Notes: generated by a model from the sequence alone, not told the origin. A stretch of DNA of 64,000 nt from Saprospiraceae bacterium (GCA_020850225.1 JADZFD010000032.1:147291-211290), one strand, 5' to 3'. Numbered from the stretch's first letter, positions 10,453 to 23,100 are shown. Translations and numbers: made by a program.

Positions 10453-12219
10453 TTAATCAATAGAATTACGCATACGTCCTGCCAGACCTGATCCTCTTTC
10501 CACTTTTTTTTCAGCCGATTCAAGGATGACGTTATGACTTCCCTGAATGATAACACGATTACGGGCACGAGTAACTGCCGTGTACAGTAATTCGCGTGTC
10601 AGCAATGCGGTATCTTCATTTTTGGGCATTACGATCATGATATTATCGAATTCTGAACCCTGACTTTTGTGAATGGTCATAGCATAAACGGTTTCTGCTG
10701 CTTCGATGGAGGATGGTTGAAAAGAAATCAGCGATCCTTCACTACTTTCAAACCATACTTTCAGATTTCCATGTTCGTCTCTTTTTACAATTCCGGTATC
10801 GCCGTTGAATAGCCCGAGTTCATAATTATTTTTGGTGATAATTACAGGCCTGTTTTCGTAAAATTCTGTATTCCTGTGTATCCATTTCCTGGATTGAAGA
10901 TATTTCTCAATACGCCCATTGATGTTGACAATGCCTTCATTACCTTCGCGCACAGCACATAATACTTTCAGTCGGTTCAGTTTATTAAATGCAGTATTAA
11001 TATCAGTTTCCTGAATATAATCGAGATAGCCATCCAAAAATCTATTAAAAATGTCCTCAGAATAAGTTTCGTCAATAAATACTTCATCGTCCTCATTGTT
11101 AAAAAATAATTGTATAGCATCTTTGTTGGAGCTGATTATAGCGTTACTTAACTGCCCGATTCCTTTTTCAGTAGAAAATCGATGACTGTACTGTAATGCT
11201 ATCACATGTTCGAAAAGAATGGTGGTATTATTTATATGTTCTGATACAGGTAAAGGCATTTGGGTGAATTGTCCAAACCAACGAGCTCTTTGAGTACTGA
11301 ATATGTTGATATGTGCTTCAGCATTGCACAAGTCGCCGAAGATGCTTCCAGCTTCAACGGACGCCAACTGGTCTTTATCTCCCAGTAATATAACTTTAGT
11401 TGATGGTTGAATGGCAGACAATAACTTTGAAAATAATGCGATGTCAATCATCGAAGATTCATCAATTATTACCAGATCATACGGTAGAGGCCGGCCGGTA
11501 TCATGTTTGAAGTAGATGCTGTTTTTTTGACTACCCAACAACCGGTGGATAGTGGAAGGAATCAGATTATTTATTTTTTCGCGGATAACCGGATTGTTAT
11601 ATTGAACTCTTTTAAGGGATTCTGCCATACGATTTGCTGCCTTTCCGGTAGGTGCTGCCAGTGCAATATGCATATCGGGTGTCAACGTCAGCAACATTGT
11701 CAATATCCTGGATACGGTAGTAGTCTTGCCTGTCCCGGGTCCACCTGTTATTATCGAAAACTGATTGATAATTGCTGACAGTGTGGCAAGCATTTGCCAG
11801 TCAGTGCGACTTGCCAGTAGTTCAGGAAATAATTGTTTGATTATGTATTTGTTCGCTGTTAAATCCTGCATTCTTTTTTCAAGCACCTCGTTTTCATAAC
11901 TGATTATTGATTGAATACTGCTAATAATATTACTTTCATATTTATAATAACGTTGCATGTACAGGTTGCCGTTATTGATTACGAAAGGCTTATTTTGTGT
12001 GCCATCCGATACCAAATGGTGCAGATGCAAGTGTTTAGGTTGAGTCACTGTACCAGGATAATATTCACCAAAATCAGCATGTTTTGTATTTTCAATATTA
12101 ATACAAATATGTCCCTCACTCATTTTTTTGGACAGTATATAAATATAGGGTTCCAACTCACCTGCATTGAAATATGTAGCGAAGTATCTATGTATATCTC
12201 TTGTTGATTTTATATTCAT
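10453..12219 (-). CDS. recD: Exodeoxyribonuclease V subunit alpha (RecD helicase)
   Basis: A 588-residue SF1B helicase. Walker A is GGPGTGKTTT (159-168), Walker B is DESSMID, motif III is GDKDQLASVEAG, and the C-terminal motifs are MTIHKSQGSEF and LLYTAVTRARN, an order typical of RecD. Its length fits RecD of RecBCD (about 600) rather than the longer stand-alone RecD2, and the neighbours recC and recB confirm this. It moves 5'-3' on the complementary strand, giving RecBCD its second motor. It is the first gene of the operon. A promoter-like TAAGTTTG lies about 55 bases upstream on the minus strand. The ATG at 12219 gives the expected N-terminal helical domain. Confidence 0.95.
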   Translation of the reverse strand: MNIKSTRDIHRYFATYFNAGELEPYIYILSKKMSEGHICINIENTKHADFGEYYPGTVTQPKHLHLHHLVSDGTQNKPFVINNGNLYMQRYYKYESNIISSIQSIISYENEVLEKRMQDLTANKYIIKQLFPELLASRTDWQMLATLSAIINQFSIITGGPGTGKTTTVSRILTMLLTLTPDMHIALAAPTGKAANRMAESLKRVQYNNPVIREKINNLIPSTIHRLLGSQKNSIYFKHDTGRPLPYDLVIIDESSMIDIALFSKLLSAIQPSTKVILLGDKDQLASVEAGSIFGDLCNAEAHINIFSTQRARWFGQFTQMPLPVSEHINNTTILFEHVIALQYSHRFSTEKGIGQLSNAIISSNKDAIQLFFNNEDDEVFIDETYSEDIFNRFLDGYLDYIQETDINTAFNKLNRLKVLCAVREGNEGIVNINGRIEKYLQSRKWIHRNTEFYENRPVIITKNNYELGLFNGDTGIVKRDEHGNLKVWFESSEGSLISFQPSSIEAAETVYAMTIHKSQGSEFDNIMIVMPKNEDTALLTRELLYTAVTRARNRVIIQGSHNVILESAEKKVERGSGLAGRMRNSID

Positions 12220-12273
12220 AATGAAGATATTGAAGATTTATCCCTGTAAAGCTGTATGCTTGCAATACAAAAG

Positions 12274-12281
12274 CAAACTTA
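12274..12281 (-). promoter_or_regulatory. Putative -7 element for recDCB
   Basis: Read on the minus strand this is TAAGTTTG, an exact match to the Bacteroidota -7 consensus TAnnTTTG. It would place transcription start about 45-50 bases before the recD ATG. No clear TTG/TTTG -33 element lies at the usual distance, so it is only a candidate. Confidence 0.35.
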
Positions 12282-12357
12282 CAGATTAAAATAAGATTCA
12301 GAGATATTGAAGCAATATAATTTTTAAAACGGATTGACTTTGATTAGCTCGGGTTGA

Positions 12358-12951
12358 TTACATTTTCATATATCCGTATCCTACCAGTTTGAAGATAAGT
12401 TCAATAGAATTATCGCAGCCGAATTTATTAAGTAAGTGATTTTTTTGATTGTGAATAGTATTGGGAGACACCTTGAGTTCATTAGCAATAGTTCTAGCAG
12501 TATGACCTTTGGCAAGATGCGTTATAATGATCTTTTCCTGTTTTGTAAGTGTTGGTATTGACCAGATCAGGGTATCTATGTCTTTTTTCTTAGTTAATAC
12601 TTCCATTAATACATCTTCGAGCTGTTTCAGGCTAATGGTTTTGTTGACTAATGTTGTAGCTCCAGCTTTCATACAATCCTCGGATATAAAATCATGATTA
12701 CTTGAGGTATACACTACAATCTTTATTTTAGCATTGAGATTATATATTTGTGATATGAGTTGAATACCGTTCTCTTCAAGCGTGTTGATTTCAATTAGTG
12801 CCAGGTCAGGGTTATTTGTATTTAATGATTTCAAAAGTTCATCTGAATTAAGAAAACTTTCCTGAATACGAATAAATTTATTGTTTGAAAAGTAGGAAAC
12901 AAGTCCATTGATTAAAGCAGGTTTGTCATCATAAACTAAAATATTGAACAT
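12358..12951 (-). CDS. NarL/LuxR-type response regulator with atypical receiver
   Basis: A 197-residue two-domain protein. Residues 1-120 form a CheY-like receiver with the acidic pair Asp8/Asp9, the conserved Thr82 in VVYTSS and the conserved Lys104 in LVNKTIS. Residues 132-197 form a LuxR-type helix-turn-helix (LTKQEKIIITHLAKGHTART; SPNTIHNQKNHLLNKF). The position that normally holds the phosphorylated Asp is Glu54 (PDLALIEINTLEENG aligned to the family pattern DxxLxDxxMPxxxG). A Glu here often mimics phosphorylation, so the protein may be constitutively active or controlled otherwise. No histidine kinase gene is adjacent. It lies 138 bases upstream of recD on the same strand. The regulated genes are unknown. 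Confidence 0.88.
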   Translation of the reverse strand: MFNILVYDDKPALINGLVSYFSNNKFIRIQESFLNSDELLKSLNTNNPDLALIEINTLEENGIQLISQIYNLNAKIKIVVYTSSNHDFISEDCMKAGATTLVNKTISLKQLEDVLMEVLTKKKDIDTLIWSIPTLTKQEKIIITHLAKGHTARTIANELKVSPNTIHNQKNHLLNKFGCDNSIELIFKLVGYGYMKM

Positions 12952-13122
12952 AAAATATGAATTGGGGTATATTATAAGAAAAATTTATAGCAAATATGCA
13001 ATTTTTTAGGTAAAATATGACAAATATCATATTTTTTTTATTTTTTTTTTAATATTATTGATTTATTATATATGTAAATATCAGAAAATAAGTTTATTGC
13101 ATTTTGTAGTCAAAATTAACTA

Positions 13123-13154
13123 TTTGCAGAATGCTTTTTTGACATTTATCTTCG
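13123..13154 (+). promoter_or_regulatory. Putative Bacteroidota promoter upstream of membrane protein and giant gene
   Basis: TTTG at 13123-13126, a 20-base spacer, then TATCTTCG at 13147-13154, one mismatch from TAnnTTTG. Spacing and sequence fit the sigma-ABfr-type promoter. Transcription would start near 13161, about 40 bases before the GTG at 13204, and could cover both that gene and the 11-kb gene behind it. Confidence 0.45.
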
Positions 13155-13203
13155 CCAATGATTTTATAATTTACCAAACTAAAAAACCAAAACTCTCACA
13201 TAA

Positions 13204-14163
13204 GTGACCACTTCTGCTATTACACTTATTGTTGCAATAGTTGGCTTAGCTGCCACATTTATGCCTTGGGTTCACTTTCCAAAAGGCAATACTGATTTAT
13301 ATGGTTATGTAGGGGATGGTCTCATTACAGGATTCGTTTTTATTTTGGTTGGTATACTTTCAGGCATAGAAATTTTTAAACATAAGCAAATAGTTGTATT
13401 TAAAATTATCAATGCCATTTTGGGTTTATTGATGCTGATTGCCGGAATTTCCAAAATTTATGAAATAGAATTTGAAAAAACTAATTTTGAATCTGATAAT
13501 CCATTCATAGGAGCTGCATTTGCAGGCTTTACGCAGGGTTCCGGATTATATATTTTGGTTTTTGCCGGATTAGGTGTTATGCTTTTTTCATTGTCAGGTC
13601 TTTATGCAGCTATTAAAGATAGCTCTTCTTCTTCAGAAAGTAAATGGCCATTATATATTCCGTTGATTTTGATCACTCTAATGGCAGGTGTTTTGTTTTT
13701 TAATTATTCCGGAATCAAATTTTCAGGTATACCTACAAAGGAATCAATGGAACAGACCTTCAAAAACGATATTGAAAAGATGGGACAATGTCTGATAGAC
13801 AGAGATTTTGATTGTTTCATTGAATATAATCATCCCATGATAGTCCAGAGTTATGGTACCAAACAGAAAATGAAGGATATTCTTAACCAGGCTTTACGGG
13901 CATATAAAGATCAGAAAGGAGCATATAAAAATATAAAGTTTGTCAATATCGTACAGACTGAGCAACAAGGGAATAACATACAGTCAATCATCAATCAGGA
14001 TGTGACGATTAAAACCCCGACTGGTGATATAACAGAAGAACAAAAGGTATTGGCCATATCTGATGATAATGGTGCTACCTGGCATTATATTAACTTAAGT
14101 GGAATGACCAAAGAAAGGTTATTGAAATTTTATCCCGCTTTTAACCCCAAATTAAATTTTTAG
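13204..14163 (+). CDS. Multi-pass membrane protein of unknown function
   Basis: A 319-residue protein not recognised as a known family. It begins at GTG directly after an in-frame TAA (13201-13203), so no longer start is possible; the next in-frame ATG (13261) would destroy the first membrane helix. About five hydrophobic segments can be seen: residues 4-20, 38-54, 68-84, 113-138 and 152-168. After them comes a soluble domain (about 180-319) with ESMEQTFKNDIEKMGQCLID and a mixed alpha/beta pattern that could resemble NTF2-like folds, though this is a guess. The gene ends 19 bases before the giant 3719-residue gene on the same strand, so the two are probably one transcription unit. Confidence 0.75.
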   Translation: MTTSAITLIVAIVGLAATFMPWVHFPKGNTDLYGYVGDGLITGFVFILVGILSGIEIFKHKQIVVFKIINAILGLLMLIAGISKIYEIEFEKTNFESDNPFIGAAFAGFTQGSGLYILVFAGLGVMLFSLSGLYAAIKDSSSSSESKWPLYIPLILITLMAGVLFFNYSGIKFSGIPTKESMEQTFKNDIEKMGQCLIDRDFDCFIEYNHPMIVQSYGTKQKMKDILNQALRAYKDQKGAYKNIKFVNIVQTEQQGNNIQSIINQDVTIKTPTGDITEEQKVLAISDDNGATWHYINLSGMTKERLLKFYPAFNPKLNF

Positions 14164-14182
14164 CAAATCTAAATCAACAAGT

Positions 14183-17100
14183 ATGAATCTCAACACGTAC
14201 CCGAATTTTAAAACAAAAATGGATTTATTTTTAAATAAATCATATGTGTTTTTAATGTCAGGATTCAAATCCGCAATTGATTTTAAATCAAAGGTATTTT
14301 GGCTACCTGTATTATTCTCTGTTTTTGGGATTTACAATACAGCAATCGGTCAAACTCTTAGTACTAATAACTTTGGCCCTACTTCTTTTTGCCCTGGTGC
14401 AAGTGTTTCGGTTGGATGGACGGGAACAGGCACCTTTAATACAGGAAATGAATTCAGAGTTCAGATAAGTAATGCAAGCGGAGTATTTCCAATAGATAAT
14501 TCATCCAATGTTATAGGATTTGTTGCATCAACTGCACTGACGGGTACGGTTACAGCCACAATACCAGGAAGTCAGACAACAGGTACAGGATACAGAATGC
14601 GCGTAGTCTCAACAGATCCGGCTTTGAATTTTACTTCACCTTATGATGATAATGGAAACAATCTCACTGTTTTACCTTCAGCTATATTACCTGTTTATCC
14701 ATTTGTTGCTTCACCGGTACAACGTTATAATATTGGAGCAACATTGACAGTAACTGCTAACTTACAATGTGTCACTATGAATACTGGAAATATTTTTTCC
14801 ATCGAAATGAGTGATGCCACTGGAAGTTTTACTGCTACTGGTTATCCAAAAATAATTGGTATGGTAGGGTCAACAGGTGCAACTAATATAACAGGTACAA
14901 TCCCAAGTGTTCCCTATGGAACAGGTTACAGATTGCGTATCAGATCATCCAGTCCGGTTATGCTTTCCGATATAAGTGCGCCTTTTACAATCAATGGAGC
15001 AAATTTATATACATCTCAATGCGTATGTAATAACGATCAGACACCTAATAATAATGATGGAACATACTCTGTTACACTTTATATTGCTAATCAGGATGGA
15101 ACACCACTACCTCCCGGTCTCAACTACAGGGTTATTCCTGCATCATCTACTGGTTTGTTGAATACTTCCAATGGACCTATAGGTAATGCTTTGTTTTCGT
15201 ATTGTGATGGACTTGGATGTCCTTCAGGTATAAGTTCAGGTCAGTATTATCTAAGAGTACATGTTATATATGCCGGAACATACAGTGCAGGAGTAGATGA
15301 TCCGGATTCTGATTTTGATCCGGATTTATTCCTGAGTTCTACAAATTGCGGGACTAGTACACTCTATCCTGCATTACCTGTTTTTCCTGCAAATTTACAA
15401 GCATTAAATTGTCTTCATACAGGTACCAATACTTTTGGGAACTCTTCCATGGGCGTATTTTCAGAAACAAATACTAATACTGCACCAACTTTACCTGATG
15501 GATTCTATCAGACTGTGTCAGGTATAACAGGTGGAGATCTTACTATAGAAAACGGTGAAGTAAATGAAGCTGATAATGATCCTGTATTTGAATTATATCT
15601 GATCAGACAGGCAACGAATGGTTGTAAAGTGTCTGCCTATAAAGAATTTAAAGTATTTAATGCTATATCTGCTGAACTTGTGGATTTGCCTATATTCTGT
15701 AGAAATCCGAGAACTAAAGATTCAATTAGTTTAGATATAATGCTTGGTCCGGATAACTCAGGAGGTGGTACTTTCTCTATTCCTGGTGTCACTATAGTCA
15801 ATGGAAAAGTTGAAGTTGGTAGTGGTTTCTGCTATCCTGTCACCTATTCAGTTGTTGACAGTTGTGGAACTACCCTTACAGATACTAAATATCTGCAAGT
15901 GACAATAAAGCCGGATCCCAAATTTGATATTGATGCTGGTCAACCTGCATCTCCGCAATGTGCAACTTCAACTACATCTATCAATATTTCCCGAACGAGT
16001 ACGGGACCCAATCCAGTATTTACAGTTACCACTAATAATGCATTATATCCCGCTTCAATTACCGGTAGCAATACAAATGCAACAGTTCATTTCCCAGCTC
16101 TTCCTGCCAATGTTAATGTAAAGTATAACATATGTTTGACAGAATCCAATAATACACCTTCAGGATGTGGGGCAATTGCTCCACATCCTGAACCATGTGA
16201 GAATACGATTTGTAAATCTTATACAATATATAATGATGGCCGTAATTGTGGATCAGACAATCTTTTTGCCTCCCAGTGTGGTGATGATAAAATTGATGTA
16301 TGCGGTGTAGACACGTCTCCAAGTTTGGATTTTGGTTGTAGCTTCTTTACCATCCAGGGTCCGGATGTACTGACATCTGAAGTAGAGTTTGATAACGGAG
16401 TAGTCGGATGTGCAGACGAAATGGTTACTGGTACATTTAATGTTTCATTGTTCGGAATTGATGCCAATCAGGTAGCCGGTGGACAAAAATTGAAGTCATT
16501 CCCTGGTATGAATGTTATATGTTCTATTTTTGGATTTAAAATTTTTGGATGGCGGCCTTTAGGTAAATTATATAATTTATTAGGTTGTGACAGAACAATT
16601 GCACAATTTATTTTAGGTCTAATCAGTAACCTTGCCGGTGGAGACGGAGGTGGCTATATTGTGATGGCTGATACAGATGGCGATGGTGCTTTCGATTACT
16701 TGATAGATGATGGTCCGTTTCCGTCAGGTAATCAGACTTTCTCCATACCCAACAGAACCAAAGCAAATGGCTATATTACTGTCAGAGCTGTAGGAGGATG
16801 GGTGAATTCCCCATCTGATGTATGTGGTGATATGGGAATCGAAGAAATAAATCTGCTGGATTTATTGCCTATTGGAGCTATTCCGATAGTAGGAGCAGTA
16901 ATTGAAGATATCTTGGCATCTGCTGGTTGCGGTGTCAATATTGCATTTTCAGTTGATGCAACAGAATCTGTCAAAATTCTGAATAATGAGCCTCCAATTT
17001 TTGTTAGTTGCAACCCAAGTGGCTATGTTTTTGCCCAAACTCTAGATTGTGAAATTCCTGTTAACTGGTCAATCCCTGGAGTTGTCGATGGTTGTAGTAA

Positions 17101-20100
17101 GGAAGCTTTGGTTTACAGAGGTTATGTAGAAAATCCAACGACTGATGCTTCATTGTATGCAGGTACAATGCTCCCACCATCTTTTACGAGTATTACTGAA
17201 CCGGGTATCTATCAGATTGCAGGGCCGTTACCCGGATCTGTATTGACACCTGGTGACTATACAATAACTTATCAGGCTGTATCTTGCAATGGTATACCTT
17301 CTTTATGTACCTTTGTATCCCGGGTAACTTCCGGAAATCCAATTTTGGAATGTCCACAGGATTTGACAGTATCAGCTGATATCGATAAGTGTACAGCGGT
17401 TGTTAATGGATTGGCACCTTATCAGGGATTGGGTTGCTCCAGTATTATCAATTACAGCTTTACCAATCCTGTTTCAGGTACTCTGGTACAAACCAATAGT
17501 ACAATAATTGGTACACATAATATACCTGATGGTTATGCATTTGAATTAGGAATAACTTCGATTACTTATACCATGCAGGTAGATATAAACGGAGATGGTG
17601 ATTATGCAGATACGAATGAAACACAGAATTGTTCTTTCAGTATATCAGTCGAAGATAATCAGCTTCCACATGCCGTATGCATCGATGTTTCATTACATCT
17701 CAATAATGAAGGTAATGGAACGGTGTATGCCTCCGATCTTCAGGATTCCATCTATGTCGATGGTGGAAGCAATGACAATTGTACAGGAGCATTATTATTG
17801 GAAATTTCAAGAGACAGAGTTAATTATTCTTCTTCATTGAATTTTGACTGTGCTGATAAAGGTCAGCAGGTTATACTGTTAAGAGTAACAGATGCAAGTG
17901 GCAATGTCAATTCATGTAAGGCAGTGGTCAATGTTTTGGATTATTTCGAAGGATATAAGTTAGACCTGGATGTACCTGAAGTTTGTTTTGAACCATTCCA
18001 GGATACCTTTGACTTTTCTCCATATATCGTAATTGCTCAACCGGGAGGTAAAAATATCAGACATCAGGATGTGGGTACCCTGGGTCCGCAAATTGAAGGT
18101 CAGTTTGGTATTTCAGCCTTCTTGCCGGATGCCGGTTCTACCAATGATCCGGGTACCATTACAGAAGATGGTATTTATACTTTGGGTACTGGTACCGGAT
18201 GGATAACCATTTCTTATGTTTTATCTATAGAAGGTCAGGTCAATCAGATTAATGATACAACAGCACTTAAAGGCTGTTTCAGAATGGTACACGATGTATT
18301 CAGGGTAGAAAAACTGGATCCTGTTTGGAAGGGTGGATTTATGTGTTGTGATCAGCTTCCTGTATGGTTAGGTGGAGCGAATTGGGATGGCAATGGTGCT
18401 CCTCCCATTCCTGCTGGTATGCTGAGTCTTACAGATATCAGAGGTAGCTATCCGGGTGATGTATACGGAGAATGGATAGGTCAGGGTGTTTCATTTGTCG
18501 ATCCGGACGGTATCAAATACACTGGAGATGAATTCTTCCAGTTTGATCCGAATGGATTGGATGGTACCTATTCTCTTACATATGCTATTGGGGACGAACC
18601 TTGTGAATTCAAATATACGCAGGAGATACTGGTGACATGTCAGGATTTACACATTTCTATCAGTGATTACACTGTTTGCCCTGCCAATTGGGTAGATGAA
18701 AAACAGGTGATTGTTAATTTGGATGATAAGGATTTAGTGGTTTCTACAACTGGATTTGATGCGATTGGAGCAGATGGCGGACATTATGCCGATGGTACAC
18801 CAGTGCATGATCTGGATTCAGTAGTTGTCCATGACGGACGAGTAGTCATACCTGGATTTTTTGCTCCTGCTGTCAGAAGTAAGGATTACGAAATATGTGT
18901 GACCACATTCCAGGTAACGCCTTTTGGATGTGCTGACGTATTCTGCTACACCATAACAGTTGAAGATTTGCTGGCACCTGAATTCCAGAATTGTCCAAGA
19001 GATCCGATTGTGGTGGATGCACCTGCAGGATGGTGTTCGTCTTTCGTTAACTTTGAACTACCATGGGCATCGGATAATTGTATGGGATTGAATGCCAGAA
19101 TAGAAAGAGGTGATTCTACCGGATTAAATTCAGGCGACTTGTTCCCTGTAGGTTTGACGATTTTGTCGTACCTGGCAACTGATACTGTGGGAAATCAAAG
19201 TTATTGTGAATTAAAAATAATCGTTAATGATTATCATACACCACCTTCTATTGAATGTCCTAAGAATGTGACACAGGTCAATGACCCTGAAAAGTGTGGT
19301 GCTATTGTTCATAATATAGCTCCAGCAAAAGTAGAGGATAATTGCCCTGATAATCTTACGATCATTTATGAAACAAAAGATCCGGATGGTAAAGTTATTG
19401 CCTGTGGTTTTGAAGATGCCAGCGGAGATTTCTTCCCAGTAGGTACTTCAAAAGTGAAATATAGGGTAGAAGATCAGCCGTTGATACTGATTACTGAGAT
19501 TGTACAGGATGGCGTTACGACAGGCATGGAGATTACCAATTTTGGTCCTGCAGCTATGGATATTACTTGTAGCAGCTTTATACTTAAAGACCAGAATGGC
19601 AATGTACTTGAAACATATATGGTGCCTACTGCCAATAATAAGTCCACATACGGTAGTACACCGATATATCCACCGGATCCAATCATGTGGGTTGTTCCAA
19701 ATCCGAATGTAATACCTGTTGGAGAAACATTTACACATACATTCAATACTAATATTCCGGCAGGACAGATTGCCAAATACTGCTTTACCTTCCTGAAGAG
19801 AGTCATAGATGAAGCAACAATCAATGATCTCGTCAAAGGCAATGTTATACTGAGAAAAGATGTCTGCGACCACGATGTACAGTCCGATTTCAGAGCAGCT
19901 ACTCCATGTGATCCGGGAAGTTTCGGTACCCTGAACCCTGGTTTACCAACCATGACACCGAATGGCACAACAAGAGGACTTCAGAATTATGCCCCTTCGG
20001 TTGATGAATGTTCATTTACAGTCACGGTAAATGATCTTGAAGCACCGTATTGTATCAAACATGATTCTATTACGGTTATCAATAATATAGTACCAACACA

Positions 20101-23100
20101 GATAGGAGCCCAGACATGTGTTATATCCAAAGTGAGCATGCCTGCAGGAATAGTTAATGACGTTAATATACATAATCTTAAGATTACCATTCCAAATGCA
20201 GGAGCTATAACAGCATATCTTAGAAGTCCCGAAGGTACGCGAATTAAGTTGTTTGATGAAGTATGTCTTAATCAACCTAATGTCAACATTAATCTGGATG
20301 AAACCATCGTTTGGACACCGGCACCAAGTGTGGTGAATGCATTGTGTAATCCTATGGGTCAAGGTGGTACATACAGACCGGAAGAATCATTCAAGGCATT
20401 TTATGGTGAACAGGGTGGAGGAGACTGGTCCCTTGAATTGTTTACAACCGGTAATGTAACAGGAGTCATCACAAACTGGGAATTGGAGATTCTTTACCAA
20501 TTGCCATATGACCAGGGAGATGTTGTGCTTCATAATGCACCTGGTCAATGTGATACAACTTTCTCCTGGATTCATCCGATACTTAAAGATAACTGTTGCT
20601 TTGGAACCATTACCGTTGATTATACCTTCACGAATGATGTGACCGGTGAAACTTCAAAAGAAACAGTTGTTATTCTAAATTCCAATGGTACTACTAATCT
20701 TCAGGGACTTAGAGAAACCAGAATATTTAAGGTGGGTGTTACCAAAATTGAGTATACATTAACTGATATTCATGGAAATCTTAATACCTGTGGATTTACT
20801 GTTACTGTCCTGGATACAGAAAAGCCTGTATTTACCATCGGATGTCCTGACAGAGTTATTAATTTGGGTCCGGGTGAATGTACCGGAAGACTGGATTTCT
20901 ATACACCTCCTGCTACGGATAATTGTGGTATAGAAAAAACTGAATATTTCTTTGAAGATGGTACAATTGCAGACATTAGTCAGTTACCTATTGGTTCTTA
21001 TATAATTGAAATGCATGTGACAGATATCTATGGTAATGTAGGCATTTGTTCATTCACGGTGACTGTCAATGAGTATATTCCAACAAGTACAACGCTGGCA
21101 TGTAATAATGAAGTAAATATTTCATTAGGTCCGGATTGTCAGGCTGTATTGAATGCTGACATGATACTTGAAGGATTTGATTACAGATGTTATGACAATT
21201 ATTGTATCAAGATTGAAGATCTTTTTGGAATACCTCACGACAACCTGTTTACTCTGGCCGATGAAGGAAAACGATTTAAAGTTAGTATCAGCGATTGTTT
21301 GTCAGGCAACCTGAATTCCTGTTGGGGTTATGTGAATATAGAGGAAAAACTTACTCCTGTCCTGAAATGCCCTGAAGACCTGACGGTAGCATGTAATTTT
21401 GATATAGAAGCAGTTGATTCTCTCGGACATTTGCTGACTGGAGAAGCCATACTTGAATCATGTGAAGTAAATGCAAAAATCGCATATCAGGACGAATGGA
21501 CAACATTTGGTAACTGTGACAACCCGAGAGCATTGGTAAAAAGAACATGGACAGTAATAGATGATGAAGGAAGAAAGGCTGAATGTGTTCAGAATTTTAC
21601 AATACGACCACTTGACCTCAATGATGTTGTGTATCCTAAAGATATAGAATTTAATCAGGCTATAACATGTGCTGATATTATTAACAATCCACAACTGAAA
21701 CATCCTGATTATACAGGATGGCCATTGCTAAATGGTCTTAAGGTAAATAAGGCAGGAAGTCTGTGTATGGTAAGTCTGAATTATTCTGATGATAATTATG
21801 ATATTTGTGAAGGAAGCTATGTAATTTTAAGAACCTGGAGGATATTTAATATGTGCTATCCTGTATCAGCAGACAATCCACGTTCTCATGTTCAGGTGAT
21901 TAAAATACTGGATGTTATGGGGCCGAAAATCATAGATTGCCCTGCAGATATGACTGTATCTGTTGATCCGTGGAGTTGTAGAATCAATATCGAATTACCT
22001 CAGCCCGGACAAGTACTGGATGCTTGCTCACCTGGTATTCAGTTCAAACAACTGATTTACGGAGGCGGAGAAATTAAGTCTGTAAAGGATTCAGTTGGTA
22101 TCGTCCATGTATTTGCCAATGAATTGTATAAAGGTGTTCATACTATCAAATATGTGTATAAGGATAAATGTGGTAATGAGTCAGTATGTAGCTTCAGAGT
22201 AACGGTCGTAGACCAGACAGCACCAGTAGCAATAGCCAAACAAAATATCGTGATTGGTCTGTCCAATGACGGTACAGGAAACGGAATAGCCAAATTGTTT
22301 GCACATCAGGTGAATAACGGATCCTATGACCAGTGTACACAGGTAAGACTTGAAATCCGAAGGTTAGACGGAGGTATTTGCAGCAATACAGGAGCTGATG
22401 GCAAACACAATAACAACAGCACCTACAACAATCACAATGGACTGACATCCGCAACTCCAGGTGTAAGCTGGTTGCATCCGGACGATAGCGTAAACGATAC
22501 GGATGGTGGTGAGTTTGTTAAATTCTGTTGTGAGGATATACCAGCCGGTGAAGCATTCGGACTTCATGATGTGGAAATGCGTGTTTGGGATGACGGTAAT
22601 ATGAACGGAATCATCGGTGACAATCAGATTGTAAATGGTCTGAAAGACAATTATAATACTACATGGGCAACAATAAGGGTTGAGAATAAGATACCGCCTG
22701 TAATCGTTTGTCCACCGGATGTAACAGTTACATGTGATATGGATATCGAATTGAGTATAGGTAAGGAAGTAGCAACAGACACAGTAGACCTGACGATGAC
22801 AGGTTTACCAAACAGCATAGAGTTGTGTACTAATCTGTTGATTACCTATTCAGATCAGGGTAATCTGGATGCTTGTGGAAAAGGTGTTGTTACAAGAACA
22901 TTTAAGGTAAAGAAAGGCAGTATTGAATCCAGTTGTACACAAAAGATAACAATCAACTATCTGGATGTGCCATTCACTGTGACATTTGCACAAAACAATG
23001 GAGTAACAGATTGGGATAAGTGTAATTTTGGATTGGCAGATGCCAGAGACGCTAATAATCCTAAGATTAAAAAACCTGTAGTGAATTTCGGACAGTGTGA

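Noticed and set aside
19448..19968. Overlapping minus-strand open frames of 140-165 codons inside the 3719-residue gene
   Set aside because: They are antisense to conserved, motif-rich coding sequence and have no recognisable features.
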